Shown piece by piece: positions 32,803 to 41,202 of a DNA stretch of 64,000 bases; position 1 is the stretch's first letter, and every line of letters starts with the position of its first letter. Origin of the DNA: Amycolatopsis albispora (lineage in GTDB: Bacteria > Actinomycetota > Actinomycetes > Mycobacteriales > Pseudonocardiaceae); the NCBI RefSeq assembly GCF_003312875.1, contig NZ_CP015163.1, positions 6,076,001 to 6,140,000 on the forward strand. The letters are read 5' to 3'. The notes beneath the pieces were generated by a model. It worked only from the letters and a program-made list of their open reading frames with translations. It searched no databases and was not told the origin of the DNA. The translations under genes and the position numbers were made by a program.

Positions 32803-33444
32803 GTGAGCACGCTGCCCACCCGCGAGGCCGGTCCGCACGGCCGCATCGCGCTCGCCGGCATGGGTGTCGCCGTGCTCATCGCCGTCCACCTGCACATCCA
32901 GCTGTCCAGCCAGGTCAGCCCGCTGTGGCGGACGCTGTCGGAGTACGTCAACGCCGGGGCCGCGCCGAGCTTCGGCGTGATGTGCCTGGCGCTGGCGGCC
33001 GGTTCGCTGGCCCTGCTGGTCGGCATCGCCAGGGCGCGCCGCGGTGGCGCGGTGCCGGTGCTGCTCGGCCTGTGGTGCGCGGGGCTGGTGGTGTGCGGGC
33101 TGTTCCCGGTGGATCCGGACGGTGCCGCGCGCACGCTCAGCGGTCAGGTGCACAACGGTGGCGCGGTGCTCGCGTTCATCTCGCTGCCGATGGCGGGCTG
33201 GCTGCTCACGCGACGGTCGAATATGCAGTGCATGTGGGAGCCGAGGCGGACCACGATCCGGCGGTTGTCGGTGGCCAGCGCGGTGACGCTGGTGGTGGTG
33301 CTGGCCAGTTTCGCCTGGATCATGAGCACCGAACCGGCGGATCCGGTGGTCACGCTCGGCCTGTTCGAGCGCGTGCTGTTCGCCGTGGACCTCGCCTTGC
33401 TGCTGACGATGACCCGCCCGCTGCTCAGCTCAGCACGCCGGTGA
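32803..33444 (+). CDS. DUF998 membrane protein
   Basis: 213 residues from GTG 32803 (GAGGTG upstream). About six hydrophobic helices. DUF998 features include SPLWRTLSEYVNAG, ALLVGI, LLGLWCAGLVVCGLFPVDPDG and HNGGAVLAFISLPMAGWLL. Function unknown. The last 20 bp overlap the end of the convergent IclR gene. Confidence 0.85.
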   Translation: MSTLPTREAGPHGRIALAGMGVAVLIAVHLHIQLSSQVSPLWRTLSEYVNAGAAPSFGVMCLALAAGSLALLVGIARARRGGAVPVLLGLWCAGLVVCGLFPVDPDGAARTLSGQVHNGGAVLAFISLPMAGWLLTRRSNMQCMWEPRRTTIRRLSVASAVTLVVVLASFAWIMSTEPADPVVTLGLFERVLFAVDLALLLTMTRPLLSSARR

Positions 33445-34051
33445 GCTGAGCGGCCGCCTCCACCACCTTCGGGCCGACGGCGTCCGCGTCCAGCGGGTCC
33501 AGTGAGATCACGCCGATGCTCGCTCGCAGCCCCGGCAGTCCGCGCACCGGCGCCGCCACGCCGGAGGCGCCCGGCTGCAGCTCGCCGGTGGTGGCCACCC
33601 AGCCCGGCTCCCCGCGCAGCGTGATCGCCTTGCCCGCGGCCCCGGCGGTGACCGGGTGGCGGCTGCCCACGCGGTAGGCCACGTGGAAGTTCGTCCACGA
33701 CGGCTCGACCACGGCGATCGCCTGCACCTGCTCGCCCTCCGCCACCGACAGGTGCGCGGTGGCGCCGACGGCCTCCGCCAGGTCACGCAGCACCGGCTGG
33801 GCGGCCTGGCGCAGCTGCGGCAGCACCTGGCCGGACAAGCGCAGCAACCCGACCCCGAGGCGCACCTTCGACCCGTCGCGCCAGACCAGCCCGCGCTCGG
33901 CCAGCGGCACCAGCAGCCGGTACACCGCCGGCCTGCTGGCGCCGATCGCGGCCGCCAGCTCGGAGATGGTCGCCGCCTCACTGCCCGCGTCCGCCACGGC
34001 CTGGAGCAGGGCGAGCCCCCGCTCCAGGGTCAGCGAGCCCTCGCGGCTCAT
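33425..34051 (-). CDS. IclR family transcriptional regulator
   Basis: 208 residues. An N-terminal winged helix (LERGLALLQAVADAGSEAATISELAAAIGASRPAVYRLLVPLAERGLV) is followed by the IclR ligand domain (about 80-208). The C-terminus is slightly short compared with the usual 250. It lies 7 bp after the 34059-34952 gene and near hmgA, so it probably regulates the tyrosine/homogentisate genes through the inverted repeat at 34965-34979. Confidence 0.9.
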   Translation of the reverse strand: MSREGSLTLERGLALLQAVADAGSEAATISELAAAIGASRPAVYRLLVPLAERGLVWRDGSKVRLGVGLLRLSGQVLPQLRQAAQPVLRDLAEAVGATAHLSVAEGEQVQAIAVVEPSWTNFHVAYRVGSRHPVTAGAAGKAITLRGEPGWVATTGELQPGASGVAAPVRGLPGLRASIGVISLDPLDADAVGPKVVEAAAQLTGVLS

Positions 34052-34058
34052 CTCCGGC

Positions 34059-34952
34059 TCACAGCAGGCCCAGGCCCTTCAGGTCCCCCACCGGCTCGTC
34101 GAGCGAGGCCGAAGCGTAGGACCCGAACAGCTCACGAACCGCCTTCGCGGCGGGCTCGGACAACGCGGCGGCCTCCTTGGCCAGCACGGCACCGTCGGTC
34201 TCCTCCAGCGCCGCGCGCACGTCCTTGCCGGACAGGCAGCGGGCCGCGGCGACCAGCAGGTTGAGGAAGCCGTGGTGGGCGAAGCCGGTCTCGGCGTCCG
34301 CGTGCCGGACGGCGCGGTGGAGGCTGTTGGTGGCCTTGAACGAGGCGCCGGAGTGCGCGCTGACCACGGCCAGGAAGTCGGCCACCTCGTCCACGCTGGG
34401 GAAGTTCTCGCTGGACAGCCCGCCGCAGCGGATCTTCGGGCGGCTGCCGTGCTCGATCACCTTGCGCACGCCGTCGAGCCAGCCGACCCCGCGCCGCGGC
34501 TCGACCACCCGGATGACGTCCTCCGGCACGAACTCGGAGACCCGTTCCAGCCAGACCTCGTCCACGTCCGACGGCGCCGGCATCTCGACCATGCGCAGGT
34601 CGAGCAGCTCGTCGCGGGATTCCACGATCGAGATCGCCTTCGGCACCCCGCCCAGGCCGGTGTCGATGATCAGCGACAACGGCAGCGGGGTCTTCGGCTT
34701 GATCTTGATCAGCTCGGTGATCAGCTCCGGCAGCCGCGACGCCTGGCACAGGAACAGGCCGACGAGGCCGGCGTGCTCACCCGCCCTGGTTTCCAGGTAC
34801 GAGCGCAGGGCTTCGGGCATCGCGGCGTCCCCGGGAGGGAAGAGCGCGGAGTCGTCGACGAGCCGGGCGAACAGGGGCGGAATTCCGCGGGGGCCGGGGG
34901 GCGTGAGTTCCACTGCGCTTGACACGACTGACACGCTAGTAGCGTACGACAT
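34059..34952 (-). CDS. Conserved hypothetical protein linked to the homogentisate locus
   Basis: About 297 residues from ATG 34952, or 291 from GTG 34934. Sequence suggests an alpha/beta barrel-like protein: LPLSLIIDTGLGG, LRMVEMPAPSDVDEV, PKIRCGGLSSENFPSVDEVADFL, SFKATNSLHRAVRH. No Cys/His metal site is evident. I do not recognise a named family. It is divergent from hmgA and precedes the IclR gene in one transcript, so a role in aromatic catabolism is inferred from context only. Confidence 0.65.
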   Translation of the reverse strand: MSYATSVSVVSSAVELTPPGPRGIPPLFARLVDDSALFPPGDAAMPEALRSYLETRAGEHAGLVGLFLCQASRLPELITELIKIKPKTPLPLSLIIDTGLGGVPKAISIVESRDELLDLRMVEMPAPSDVDEVWLERVSEFVPEDVIRVVEPRRGVGWLDGVRKVIEHGSRPKIRCGGLSSENFPSVDEVADFLAVVSAHSGASFKATNSLHRAVRHADAETGFAHHGFLNLLVAAARCLSGKDVRAALEETDGAVLAKEAAALSEPAAKAVRELFGSYASASLDEPVGDLKGLGLL

Positions 34953-34964
34953 CAGGACAAACAC

Positions 34965-34979
34965 GTCCGTAAAACGGAC
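34965..34979. promoter_or_regulatory. Inverted repeat GTCCGT-AAA-ACGGAC between divergent hmgA-locus genes
   Basis: Perfect 6-bp arms around a 3-nt spacer, flanked by further partial symmetry (ACGT on both sides). It is 28 bp upstream of the hmgA GTG and 13 bp upstream of the divergent gene's ATG, so it can control both. The nearby IclR-family gene is the natural candidate ligand-responsive repressor. Confidence 0.6.
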
Positions 34980-35006
34980 ACGTTCGAGACCTTTCCGGAG
35001 GGGCAA

Positions 35007-36179
35007 GTGCCTTACTACCGCCGAGTCGGGGAGATCCCGCACAAGCGGCACACCCAGTTCCGCTCACCCCAGGGCGGCCTCTACGCCGAGGAGCTGATGG
35101 GCGTCGAGGGGTTCTCCGCCGATTCCGCGCTGCTCTACCACCGCTACCTGCCGACGGCGATCGTGGACGCGGTCGCGGTGCCGGACGAGCGCGGCCAGCT
35201 GACCCCGAACCACCCGCTCAAGCCGCGGAGCTTCCGCACGCAGGACCTCAAGTTCACCGCCGACGCCGACGCGGTGACCGACCGGCGCCGGCTGTTCGGC
35301 AACAACGACGTGACCATCGGCTTCGCCGTGGCGACCGTGCCCAGCCCGCTGTACCGCAACGCGACCGGCGACGAGCTGTTCTACGTCCAGGGCGGCAGCG
35401 GCACGCTGGAGACCATCTACGGCGCGCTGGAGATCGGCGACGGCGACTACGTGGTCATCCCGACCTCGTGCACCTACCGGGTGGTGCCGCGTGAGCCCCT
35501 GCAGCTGCTCACCATCGAGGCACGCGGGCACATCGGCCCGCCGAAGCGGTACCTGTCGAGCAAGGGGCAGTTCCTGGAGCACTCGCCGTACTGCGAGCGC
35601 GACATCCGCGGCCCGTCGGCGCCGCTGCTGGCCGAGGGCGAGGACGTCGAGGTGCTGGTGCGCCACCGCGCCGGGCTGACCCGCTACACCTACGCCAACC
35701 ACCCGTTCGACGTGGTCGGCTGGGACGGCTGCCTGTACCCGTGGGTGTTCAACATCGACGACTTCGAGCCGATCACCGGCCGCGTGCACCAGCCGCCGCC
35801 CGTGCACCAGACCTTCGAGGGGCCGAACTTCGTGGTGTGCTCCTTCTGCCCGCGGAAGGTGGACTACCACCCGGAGTCGATCCCGGTGCCGTACAACCAC
35901 GCGAACGTCGACTCCGACGAGCTGATGTTCTACGTGCGCGGCAACTACGAGGCACGCAAGGGCTCCGGCATCGGCATCGGCTCGCTTTCGCTGCACCCGT
36001 CCGGCTTCACGCACGGGCCGCAGCCGGGTGCGGCCGAGGCGTCGATCGGCGCGGACTACTTCGACGAGACCGCGGTCATGGTGGACACCTTCGCGCCACT
36101 GGACCTCGGCGAGGCGGCGGAAGCGTCGGAGGACCCCGGCTACGCGTGGACCTGGTCGGGACGCGGTCCCGGCCGCTGA
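35007..36179 (+). CDS. hmgA: Homogentisate 1,2-dioxygenase
   Basis: 390 residues from GTG 35007 with GGAGGGG at 34997-35003. It opens the ring of homogentisate to maleylacetoacetate in tyrosine/phenylalanine breakdown. The C-terminal cupin holds the iron ligands: His and Glu in YNHANVDSDELMFYVRGNY, and His in LHPSGFTHGPQPG. Other family blocks are NDVTIGF and GWDGCLYPWVFNIDDFEPITGRVHQPPPVHQTF. It is shorter than the 440-residue human enzyme, as in other actinobacteria. No hppD or fumarylacetoacetase gene is in the window. Confidence 0.95.
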   Translation: MPYYRRVGEIPHKRHTQFRSPQGGLYAEELMGVEGFSADSALLYHRYLPTAIVDAVAVPDERGQLTPNHPLKPRSFRTQDLKFTADADAVTDRRRLFGNNDVTIGFAVATVPSPLYRNATGDELFYVQGGSGTLETIYGALEIGDGDYVVIPTSCTYRVVPREPLQLLTIEARGHIGPPKRYLSSKGQFLEHSPYCERDIRGPSAPLLAEGEDVEVLVRHRAGLTRYTYANHPFDVVGWDGCLYPWVFNIDDFEPITGRVHQPPPVHQTFEGPNFVVCSFCPRKVDYHPESIPVPYNHANVDSDELMFYVRGNYEARKGSGIGIGSLSLHPSGFTHGPQPGAAEASIGADYFDETAVMVDTFAPLDLGEAAEASEDPGYAWTWSGRGPGR

Positions 36180-36202
36180 TCACCCTGGCGTCGTGGGCTC
36201 GG

Positions 36203-36221
36203 ACAGGTTAGCCTCACCTAA
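36203..36221 (+). promoter_or_regulatory. IdeR/DtxR-type iron box upstream of the DUF2470 gene
   Basis: ACAGGTTAGCCTCACCTAA matches the 19-bp consensus TTAGGTTAGGCTAACCTAA at 15 positions, with both half-sites GGTTAG and ACCTAA intact. It ends 17 bp before the TTG start, so bound IdeR would repress. This predicts expression under iron limitation. Confidence 0.8.
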
Positions 36222-36238
36222 GTAAGAGGAGGTGGATC

Positions 36239-37027
36239 TTGACCGAGCCCACGACGACCACGCGCCGTCCGCCGGCGCCGAATCCCGCCGAGCGCGCCAA
36301 AACCATCGCGTCGCGGGACTGCCCGGCGACGCTGGTCCCGTCGGTGGACCGTGTCGAGCCCGGTGAGGGCCGGGTGGTGCCGGTGCTGCACCACGTGCAC
36401 GCCAGCGGCAGCGTCAGCCTGCTCCTGCCCGACGGACATCCGCTGGTGGAAGCCGCAGCGGAGACACAGCGCGGCGAGTTCGGGGTGATGCTCGAACTCG
36501 CCGACCACGCCCCGGTGCCGCTGCGCGAGCCGATCCGCGGCCTGCTCTGGATCACCGGGTTCCTGCGCCCGCTGGACCCGCCCGCCGCGCGGGCGCGGGC
36601 GGTGGCGATCGCCGCCGACCGGCCGGACCACCGGCTGCTCGACGTCAACCACGGGCTCACCATGCTGCGCCTGACCCCGGCGTCGCTGGTGCTCGCCGAC
36701 GCCGACGGCACGCACTCGCTGCGGCCGCACATGTTCAGCGCGGCCACGCCCGATCCGTTCCACGACTACGAGGCACGCTGGCTCCAGCACCTGGAGACCG
36801 AGCACGCCGACGTGGTCGAGCAGCTGGGCAGGCACCTGCCGGAGGAGCTGCGCGGCGGGGTCATCCGGCCGCTCGGGCTCGACCGGCACGGGCTGCGCCT
36901 GCGGGTCGAGTCCCCGGCGGGCGACCACGACGTGCGGCTGGCGTTCTCGCAGCCAGTGGACAGCCCGCCGCAGTTGGCCGTGGAAATCCGGCGGCTGGTC
37001 GGCTGCCCGTTCTTCTCCGAGCGCTAG
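36239..37027 (+). CDS. DUF2470 / HugZ-like split-barrel protein, iron-regulated
   Basis: 262 residues from TTG 36239, supported by a strong AGAGGAGG just upstream. The N-terminal part (TIASRDCPATLVPSVDR to GFLRPLDPPAARARAVAIAADRPDHRLLDV) resembles the pyridoxamine-oxidase-like barrel of heme-utilisation proteins. The C-terminal part (HADVVEQLGRHLPEEL, GVIRPLGLDRHGLRLRVESPAGDHDVRLAFSQPV) is DUF2470. HugZ-type members degrade heme to release iron. The iron box supports a role in iron acquisition; heme oxygenase activity is inferred. Confidence 0.8.
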   Translation: MTEPTTTTRRPPAPNPAERAKTIASRDCPATLVPSVDRVEPGEGRVVPVLHHVHASGSVSLLLPDGHPLVEAAAETQRGEFGVMLELADHAPVPLREPIRGLLWITGFLRPLDPPAARARAVAIAADRPDHRLLDVNHGLTMLRLTPASLVLADADGTHSLRPHMFSAATPDPFHDYEARWLQHLETEHADVVEQLGRHLPEELRGGVIRPLGLDRHGLRLRVESPAGDHDVRLAFSQPVDSPPQLAVEIRRLVGCPFFSER

Positions 37028-37485
37028 GCGAGTTCGGGCGGGAAGCCGCCGGTGGCGATCGGGCCCCAGCGCTCGATGGTCAGCCGGATCAGCGACTTGC
37101 CCTGCTCGCGCATGGCTTCGCGGTACTCGTCCCAGTCGGGGTGCTCGCCCGAGATCGCGCGGAAGTAGTCGACCAGCGGCTCCACCGACTCGGGCAGGTC
37201 GAGCACCTCGGCCGTGCCGTCGACCTGCACCCAGGCGCCGTTCCACTCGTCGGACAGCACGCACATCGACGCGCGCCGGTCGCGGCGGAGGTTGCGCACC
37301 TTCGCCCGCTGCGGATACGTGGCGATCACGATGCGGCCTTCGTCGTCCACCCCGCAGGTCACCGGCGACAGCTGCGGGCTGCCGTCGGCGCGGCGCGTGG
37401 TCAGGATGCCGTGGTGACGCGGGCGCAGGAATTCGAGCAGTCCGGCGCGCTCGACCGGGGTGTTCGTGGCGATGGTCCGTGGCAT
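37024..37485 (-). CDS. PPOX-class F420-dependent oxidoreductase family protein
   Basis: 153 residues from ATG 37485; the longer frame is the antisense of the CPBP gene. The split-barrel pattern is clear: LLEFLRPRHHGILTTRRADGSPQLSPVTCGVDDEGRIVIATYPQRAKVRNLRRDRRASMCVLSD, then WVQVDGTAEVLDLPE. Family members use F420, FMN or heme; the actinobacterial group is mostly F420-dependent. It converges on the DUF2470 gene with a 4-nt overlap. Confidence 0.87.
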   Translation of the reverse strand: MPRTIATNTPVERAGLLEFLRPRHHGILTTRRADGSPQLSPVTCGVDDEGRIVIATYPQRAKVRNLRRDRRASMCVLSDEWNGAWVQVDGTAEVLDLPESVEPLVDYFRAISGEHPDWDEYREAMREQGKSLIRLTIERWGPIATGGFPPELA

Positions 37486-37522
37486 GACCTCGACGCTATC
37501 CGCCACGAGGTAGCTTGCGCGA

Positions 37523-38323
37523 ATGCGCTCCTGGTTGATCAGCGACCGCCCGGCCTTTCCCGAGGTGGTCACCGACCCGGCCCAACGCCGGGTGCTGAAG
37601 TTCGAGCTGCTGGTCGTCTTCGGCATCACGCTCGGGCTGTCCGGGGCGAGGAGCCTGCTGTCCCTGCTGGACTCGCTGCTGCGCCCGGAACCGCTCAACG
37701 AGCAGCAGGTGGCGCTCAACGTGCCGCAGGCCGCGACCGGGCTGATCGACCTGCTCAAGCAGGTGCTGAGCGCGACCCAGCTGATCGGCTGGGGCGCGCT
37801 CGGCGTCTACCTGCTCTACCGCGGCGGCATGAAGCTGGCCGAGGTCGGCCTCGACCGGACGCGCCCGCGCCGCGACCTGCTCTGGGGTGCCGGGCTGACC
37901 GCGCTGATCGGCATCCCGGGGCTCGCGCTGTACTTCGTCGGCTGGCAGCTCGGGTTCAACCTGGCCGTGCAGCCGTCCACGCTGACCGAGTCGTGGTGGC
38001 GGCCGATCACCCTGACGCTTTCGGCGTTCGGCAACGCCTTCGCCGAAGAGGTGCTGGTGGTCGGCTACCTGCTGACCCGGCTGCGGCAGCTCGGCTGGCG
38101 GGAGAACTCCAGCCTGTTCGCCGCCGCCGTGCTGCGTGGTTCGTACCACCTGTACCAGGGCCTCGGCGGGTTCGTCGGGAACCTGGTGATGGGGCTGGTG
38201 TTCGGCAGGCTGTGGCAGAAGACGAACCGGCTGTGGCCGCTGGTGGTCGCGCACACGCTGCTCGACGTGGTGGCCTTCGTGGGGTACGCGCTGCTCCGGG
38301 GCAAGGTCTCCTTCCTGCCCTAG
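37523..38323 (+). CDS. CPBP-family intramembrane metalloprotease
   Basis: 266 residues, about seven helices. Motif 1 is AFAEEVLVVGYLL, with the catalytic Glu-Glu but Val where the usual Arg of EExxxR occurs. Motif 2 has His in GSYHLYQGLGGFVGN; motif 3 is VVAHTLLDVVAF with His and Asp. CPBP members process prenylated or other membrane substrates, and some protect against bacteriocins. It is divergent from the PPOX gene, and its end overlaps the DUF899 gene by 4 nt. Confidence 0.85.
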   Translation: MRSWLISDRPAFPEVVTDPAQRRVLKFELLVVFGITLGLSGARSLLSLLDSLLRPEPLNEQQVALNVPQAATGLIDLLKQVLSATQLIGWGALGVYLLYRGGMKLAEVGLDRTRPRRDLLWGAGLTALIGIPGLALYFVGWQLGFNLAVQPSTLTESWWRPITLTLSAFGNAFAEEVLVVGYLLTRLRQLGWRENSSLFAAAVLRGSYHLYQGLGGFVGNLVMGLVFGRLWQKTNRLWPLVVAHTLLDVVAFVGYALLRGKVSFLP

Positions 38324-39072
38324 TGGCAGTCGCCCTGGCGGCCGAGCGTTTCCACCGGGGTCGCGCCGGGTCGTGTCCACTGCGCCACGGGACGGCTGGT
38401 CGGGCCCCAGGTGGCGGTCCCGTCCGCGGCCGAACGCCAGTACCAGCACGGCACGTCGCCCTCGGGCCAGCCGTCCGGCTTGTCCTCCCAGGCCTCACCA
38501 CGGCCGTACGGCGTCAGGTCGAGCAGGCCGAAGGACCCGTTGGCCACTTCGAGGCCGCGGCCCGTGGTGGAGTAGGTGAGGAAGGTGCGGTCGCCGTCGC
38601 GCAGGAAGCTGGAGACGCAGCCCATCTCGCCGCCGACCGGCGCGGGCACGTCACGCACCGAGTACCAGGGCTGGGTGTAGCCCATGAACTCCACGAAGGG
38701 CGCCACCTCCTCCCAGCGGCCGGTGGTGACGATGGCGAACGAGACGCCGCGGGCGTTGAGGTACACCGCGTCCCGCAGGTGCCAGGCCATGTTGGTGCAG
38801 CCCTCGCACTGGCCCTGGTGCGGCGCGCCGTCGTGCCACATGTGCTGGTAGAGCAGGAGTTCGTCACGGCCTTCGAACAGGTCGAGGAACGGCACGGGGC
38901 CGTTGGCGCCGACCACCTCGACGGTGCCGTCGAACTCCACCATCGGCAGGCGGCGGCGGGCCGCGGCGATGGCGTCGCCCTCGCGGGTGTGGGCCTTCTC
39001 GCGGGCCAGCAGCTCGTCGCGGGCGGCCTGCCAGGTGACCAGGTCGACCACGGGCGGTCGTGCGTTCGACAC
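38320..39072 (-). CDS. DUF899 family protein (thioredoxin-like)
   Basis: 250 residues from GTG 39072. DUF899 features: VTWQAARDELLAREKAHTREGDAIAAARRRLPMVEF at the N-terminus, LLLYQHMW, and QCEGCTNMAWHL with a CxxC pair in the thioredoxin-active-site position. The C-terminal SAADGTATWGPTSRPVAQW is also typical. Activity unknown. No redox partner is adjacent. Confidence 0.88.
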   Translation of the reverse strand: MSNARPPVVDLVTWQAARDELLAREKAHTREGDAIAAARRRLPMVEFDGTVEVVGANGPVPFLDLFEGRDELLLYQHMWHDGAPHQGQCEGCTNMAWHLRDAVYLNARGVSFAIVTTGRWEEVAPFVEFMGYTQPWYSVRDVPAPVGGEMGCVSSFLRDGDRTFLTYSTTGRGLEVANGSFGLLDLTPYGRGEAWEDKPDGWPEGDVPCWYWRSAADGTATWGPTSRPVAQWTRPGATPVETLGRQGDCH

Positions 39073-39178
39073 GGGTGTCTCCGTTCTGTCCGGGTTGTCC
39101 TCGCACCGAACCTACGAACGGGAGCGCGCCGGAACGACCTCCGCGGTGCTTCTTTTCGGGGGATTTTCCGGGGATTTT

Positions 39179-39730
39179 TCAGAGGGCCAGTGGCGCGGAG
39201 CCGAACGCGACGTTGAACCGGTCGCACCAGATGACCACGCTGCGCAGGCCGGTCAGCTCGGCGTCGGCCGGAATGGCGTAGTTCTGGTTGCCGTCGGTTG
39301 CCTTGATCTTGCCGAGCTTGACCACGGCACCGTCGTCGTACTTGCCCCATTCGCCACCCGCGGTGGCCTGGCTGAGCCACACGTGCACGTCCGGGCCGTC
39401 GGAGGTGGAGAAGCCCTCCAGGCGCAGCACGCGGTTGCCGTCGCCGAGGTCCACCACGCGTGCCTTGCCGCTGGTGTCGTGTTCCTGGCTGACGAACTCG
39501 CCGGTGGCCAGGTCACGGGGTTCGGGCGGCTTCGGCGGAGTCACCGTGGTTTCGACGGACGTGGTTTCGGCCGGAGGTGCGGTGGCCACGGCCACCGGCG
39601 CCACGGGCAGCGCCTCGTCCACCGTGCTGCGGGTGAACGCCTTCCACGGCTGGAACGCCCACAGCCCGGCGGCGGCCACCACCAGCCCGAGCCCGAGCGC
39701 GGCCAGCAGGATCTTCTTCTTGCGCGACAT
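39179..39730 (-). CDS. DM13 domain membrane-anchored protein
   Basis: 183 residues from ATG 39730 (AGGGTGG upstream). N-terminal helix ILLAALGLGLVVAAAGLWAF anchors it; a Thr/Pro linker follows; residues 85-183 form a DM13 domain (TGEFVSQEHDTSGKARVVDLGDGNRVLRLEGFSTSDGPDVHVWLS, then WCDRFNVAFGSAPL) with a C-terminal Cys often proposed as redox-active. The domain is expected outside the membrane. Confidence 0.85.
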   Translation of the reverse strand: MSRKKKILLAALGLGLVVAAAGLWAFQPWKAFTRSTVDEALPVAPVAVATAPPAETTSVETTVTPPKPPEPRDLATGEFVSQEHDTSGKARVVDLGDGNRVLRLEGFSTSDGPDVHVWLSQATAGGEWGKYDDGAVVKLGKIKATDGNQNYAIPADAELTGLRSVVIWCDRFNVAFGSAPLAL

Positions 39731-39830
39731 GCGTCCACCCTGGGCCACCGCCCGCGTGGTGACCAGGCTCCGGGCGCTTACCGAACCATTACCGGCACTG
39801 AAGTGGTTGGTCAGTGATTAGTCTCAGCAC

Positions 39831-41063
39831 GTGACCGTCGAGCAAGCGACTTCCGAGACCTTGTCCGCGCCGCTGGTGGAAAGCGAGGTCGGCCCACTGC
39901 GCTCGGTCCTGCTGCACCGCCCGGGCGCCGAGCTGAAGCGCCTCACGCCGCGCAACAACGACCAGCTCCTGTTCGACTCGATTCCGTGGGTGGACCGCGC
40001 CCAGGAGGAGCACGACGCCTTCGCCGAGGTGCTGCGCGGGCGCGGGGTCGAGGTGCTGCTGCTGCCCGAGCTGCTGCGCAGCGCGCTGGACGACCCGCGC
40101 GCGCACGCCGCCGGGGTGCACGCCGCGGTGGACGACCGCAGGCTCGGCGCCGAGCTGGCCGACGTGCTCCGGTCCCATCTGTCCTCTGTGGACTCGGTGG
40201 CGCTGGCCGAGGTGCTGATGGCCGGAATGACCTTCGAGGAACTGCCCGCCGCCGAGGGCGCTTCGCTGGTCCGGAAAATGAACCACCCGCGTGATTTCGC
40301 CGTCGACCCGCTGCCGAACCTGTTATTCACCCGTGATTCTTCGGCGTGGATCGCCGACCGCGTCGCCATTTCCTCGCTGACCATGCCAGCCCGCCGCCGG
40401 GAAACCGCGGTGCTCGACCTGGTTTACGCCTACCACCCGCGATTCCGGCAGGCCGCGCGTGCCTACGGCGCGCATTCCGCGCCCATCGAAGGCGGCGACG
40501 TGATGCTGCTGGCGCCGGGCGTGGTGGCGATCGGCGTCGGGGAACGGACTTCCGCGGCGGGCGCGGAATCGCTGGCGCGCTCGGTGTTCGCCGACAACCT
40601 CGCGCACACCGTGCTGGCGGTGCCGATCGAGCAGTCGCGCGCCACCATGCACCTGGACACCGTCTGCACGATGGTGAACACCGACGCGGTGGTGATGTAC
40701 CCGCTGGCCAGGGATTCGCTGGTGGCGTACACGCTGTACACCGGCGACGACGGCGCGCTGCGGGTGGACGGGCCGGAGCCGTTCCTGACCGCGGCGGCCA
40801 AGGCGATGGACATCGACCGGCTGCGGGTGATCGACACCGGCCTCGACCCGGTGACCGCGGAACGCGAGCAGTGGGACGACGGGAACAACACGCTCGCCGT
40901 GGCGCCGGGTGTGGTGGTCGGCTACGAGCGGAACGTGGAGACGAACGAACGGCTGGAGGCGGCGGGCATCGAGGTGCTGCGGATCGCCGGCTCCGAACTC
41001 GGCTCCGGCCGCGGCGGGCCGCGCTGCATGTCGTGCCCGGTGGTGCGGGACTCGCTGCGGTGA
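39831..41063 (+). CDS. arcA: Arginine deiminase
   Basis: 410 residues from GTG 39831. It hydrolyses arginine to citrulline and ammonia. Active-site elements: FTRDSSAWI (Asp), [14 protein letters not shown] (His and Asp), and the nucleophilic Cys in [11 protein letters not shown] near the C-terminus. There are no arcB, arcC or antiporter genes nearby, so it does not form a classical ADI operon here. It is followed by the ferritin promoter. Confidence 0.93.
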   Translation: MTVEQATSETLSAPLVESEVGPLRSVLLHRPGAELKRLTPRNNDQLLFDSIPWVDRAQEEHDAFAEVLRGRGVEVLLLPELLRSALDDPRAHAAGVHAAVDDRRLGAELADVLRSHLSSVDSVALAEVLMAGMTFEELPAAEGASLVRKMNHPRDFAVDPLPNLLFTRDSSAWIADRVAISSLTMPARRRETAVLDLVYAYHPRFRQAARAYGAHSAPIEGGDVMLLAPGVVAIGVGERTSAAGAESLARSVFADNLAHTVLAVPIEQSRATMHLDTVCTMVNTDAVVMYPLARDSLVAYTLYTGDDGALRVDGPEPFLTAAAKAMDIDRLRVIDTGLDPVTAEREQWDDGNNTLAVAPGVVVGYERNVETNERLEAAGIEVLRIAGSELGSGRGGPRCMSCPVVRDSLR

Positions 41064-41087
41064 AATGCACGGGAACGCATGAATGAA

Positions 41088-41106
41088 TTAGGTAAGGCTA
41101 AACAAA
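41088..41106 (+). promoter_or_regulatory. Iron box 1 of the ferritin promoter
   Basis: TTAGGTAAGGCTAAACAAA matches 16 of 19 positions of the IdeR/DtxR consensus. It lies about 100 bp upstream of the ferritin ATG, a position fitting activation rather than repression, as for mycobacterial bfrB. Confidence 0.75.
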
Positions 41107-41122
41107 ATTAGTTCCGCCTACT

Positions 41123-41141
41123 TTTGGGAATGGTAACCTAA
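41123..41141 (+). promoter_or_regulatory. Iron box 2 of the ferritin promoter (weaker)
   Basis: TTTGGGAATGGTAACCTAA matches 14 of 19 consensus positions; the right half TAACCTAA is perfect. It is 35 bp from box 1 measured start to start, so the two form a tandem pair. Confidence 0.55.
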
Positions 41142-41202
41142 TAGGGCGGGAATCACCAGCCTGAATTGGAGAAAATTGCCGGGCTTTGTTACCGTTGAAT
41201 AC

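Noticed and set aside
39831..41063. Classical arginine deiminase (arcABC) operon
   Set aside because: Only the deiminase is here; no ornithine carbamoyltransferase, carbamate kinase or antiporter follows.
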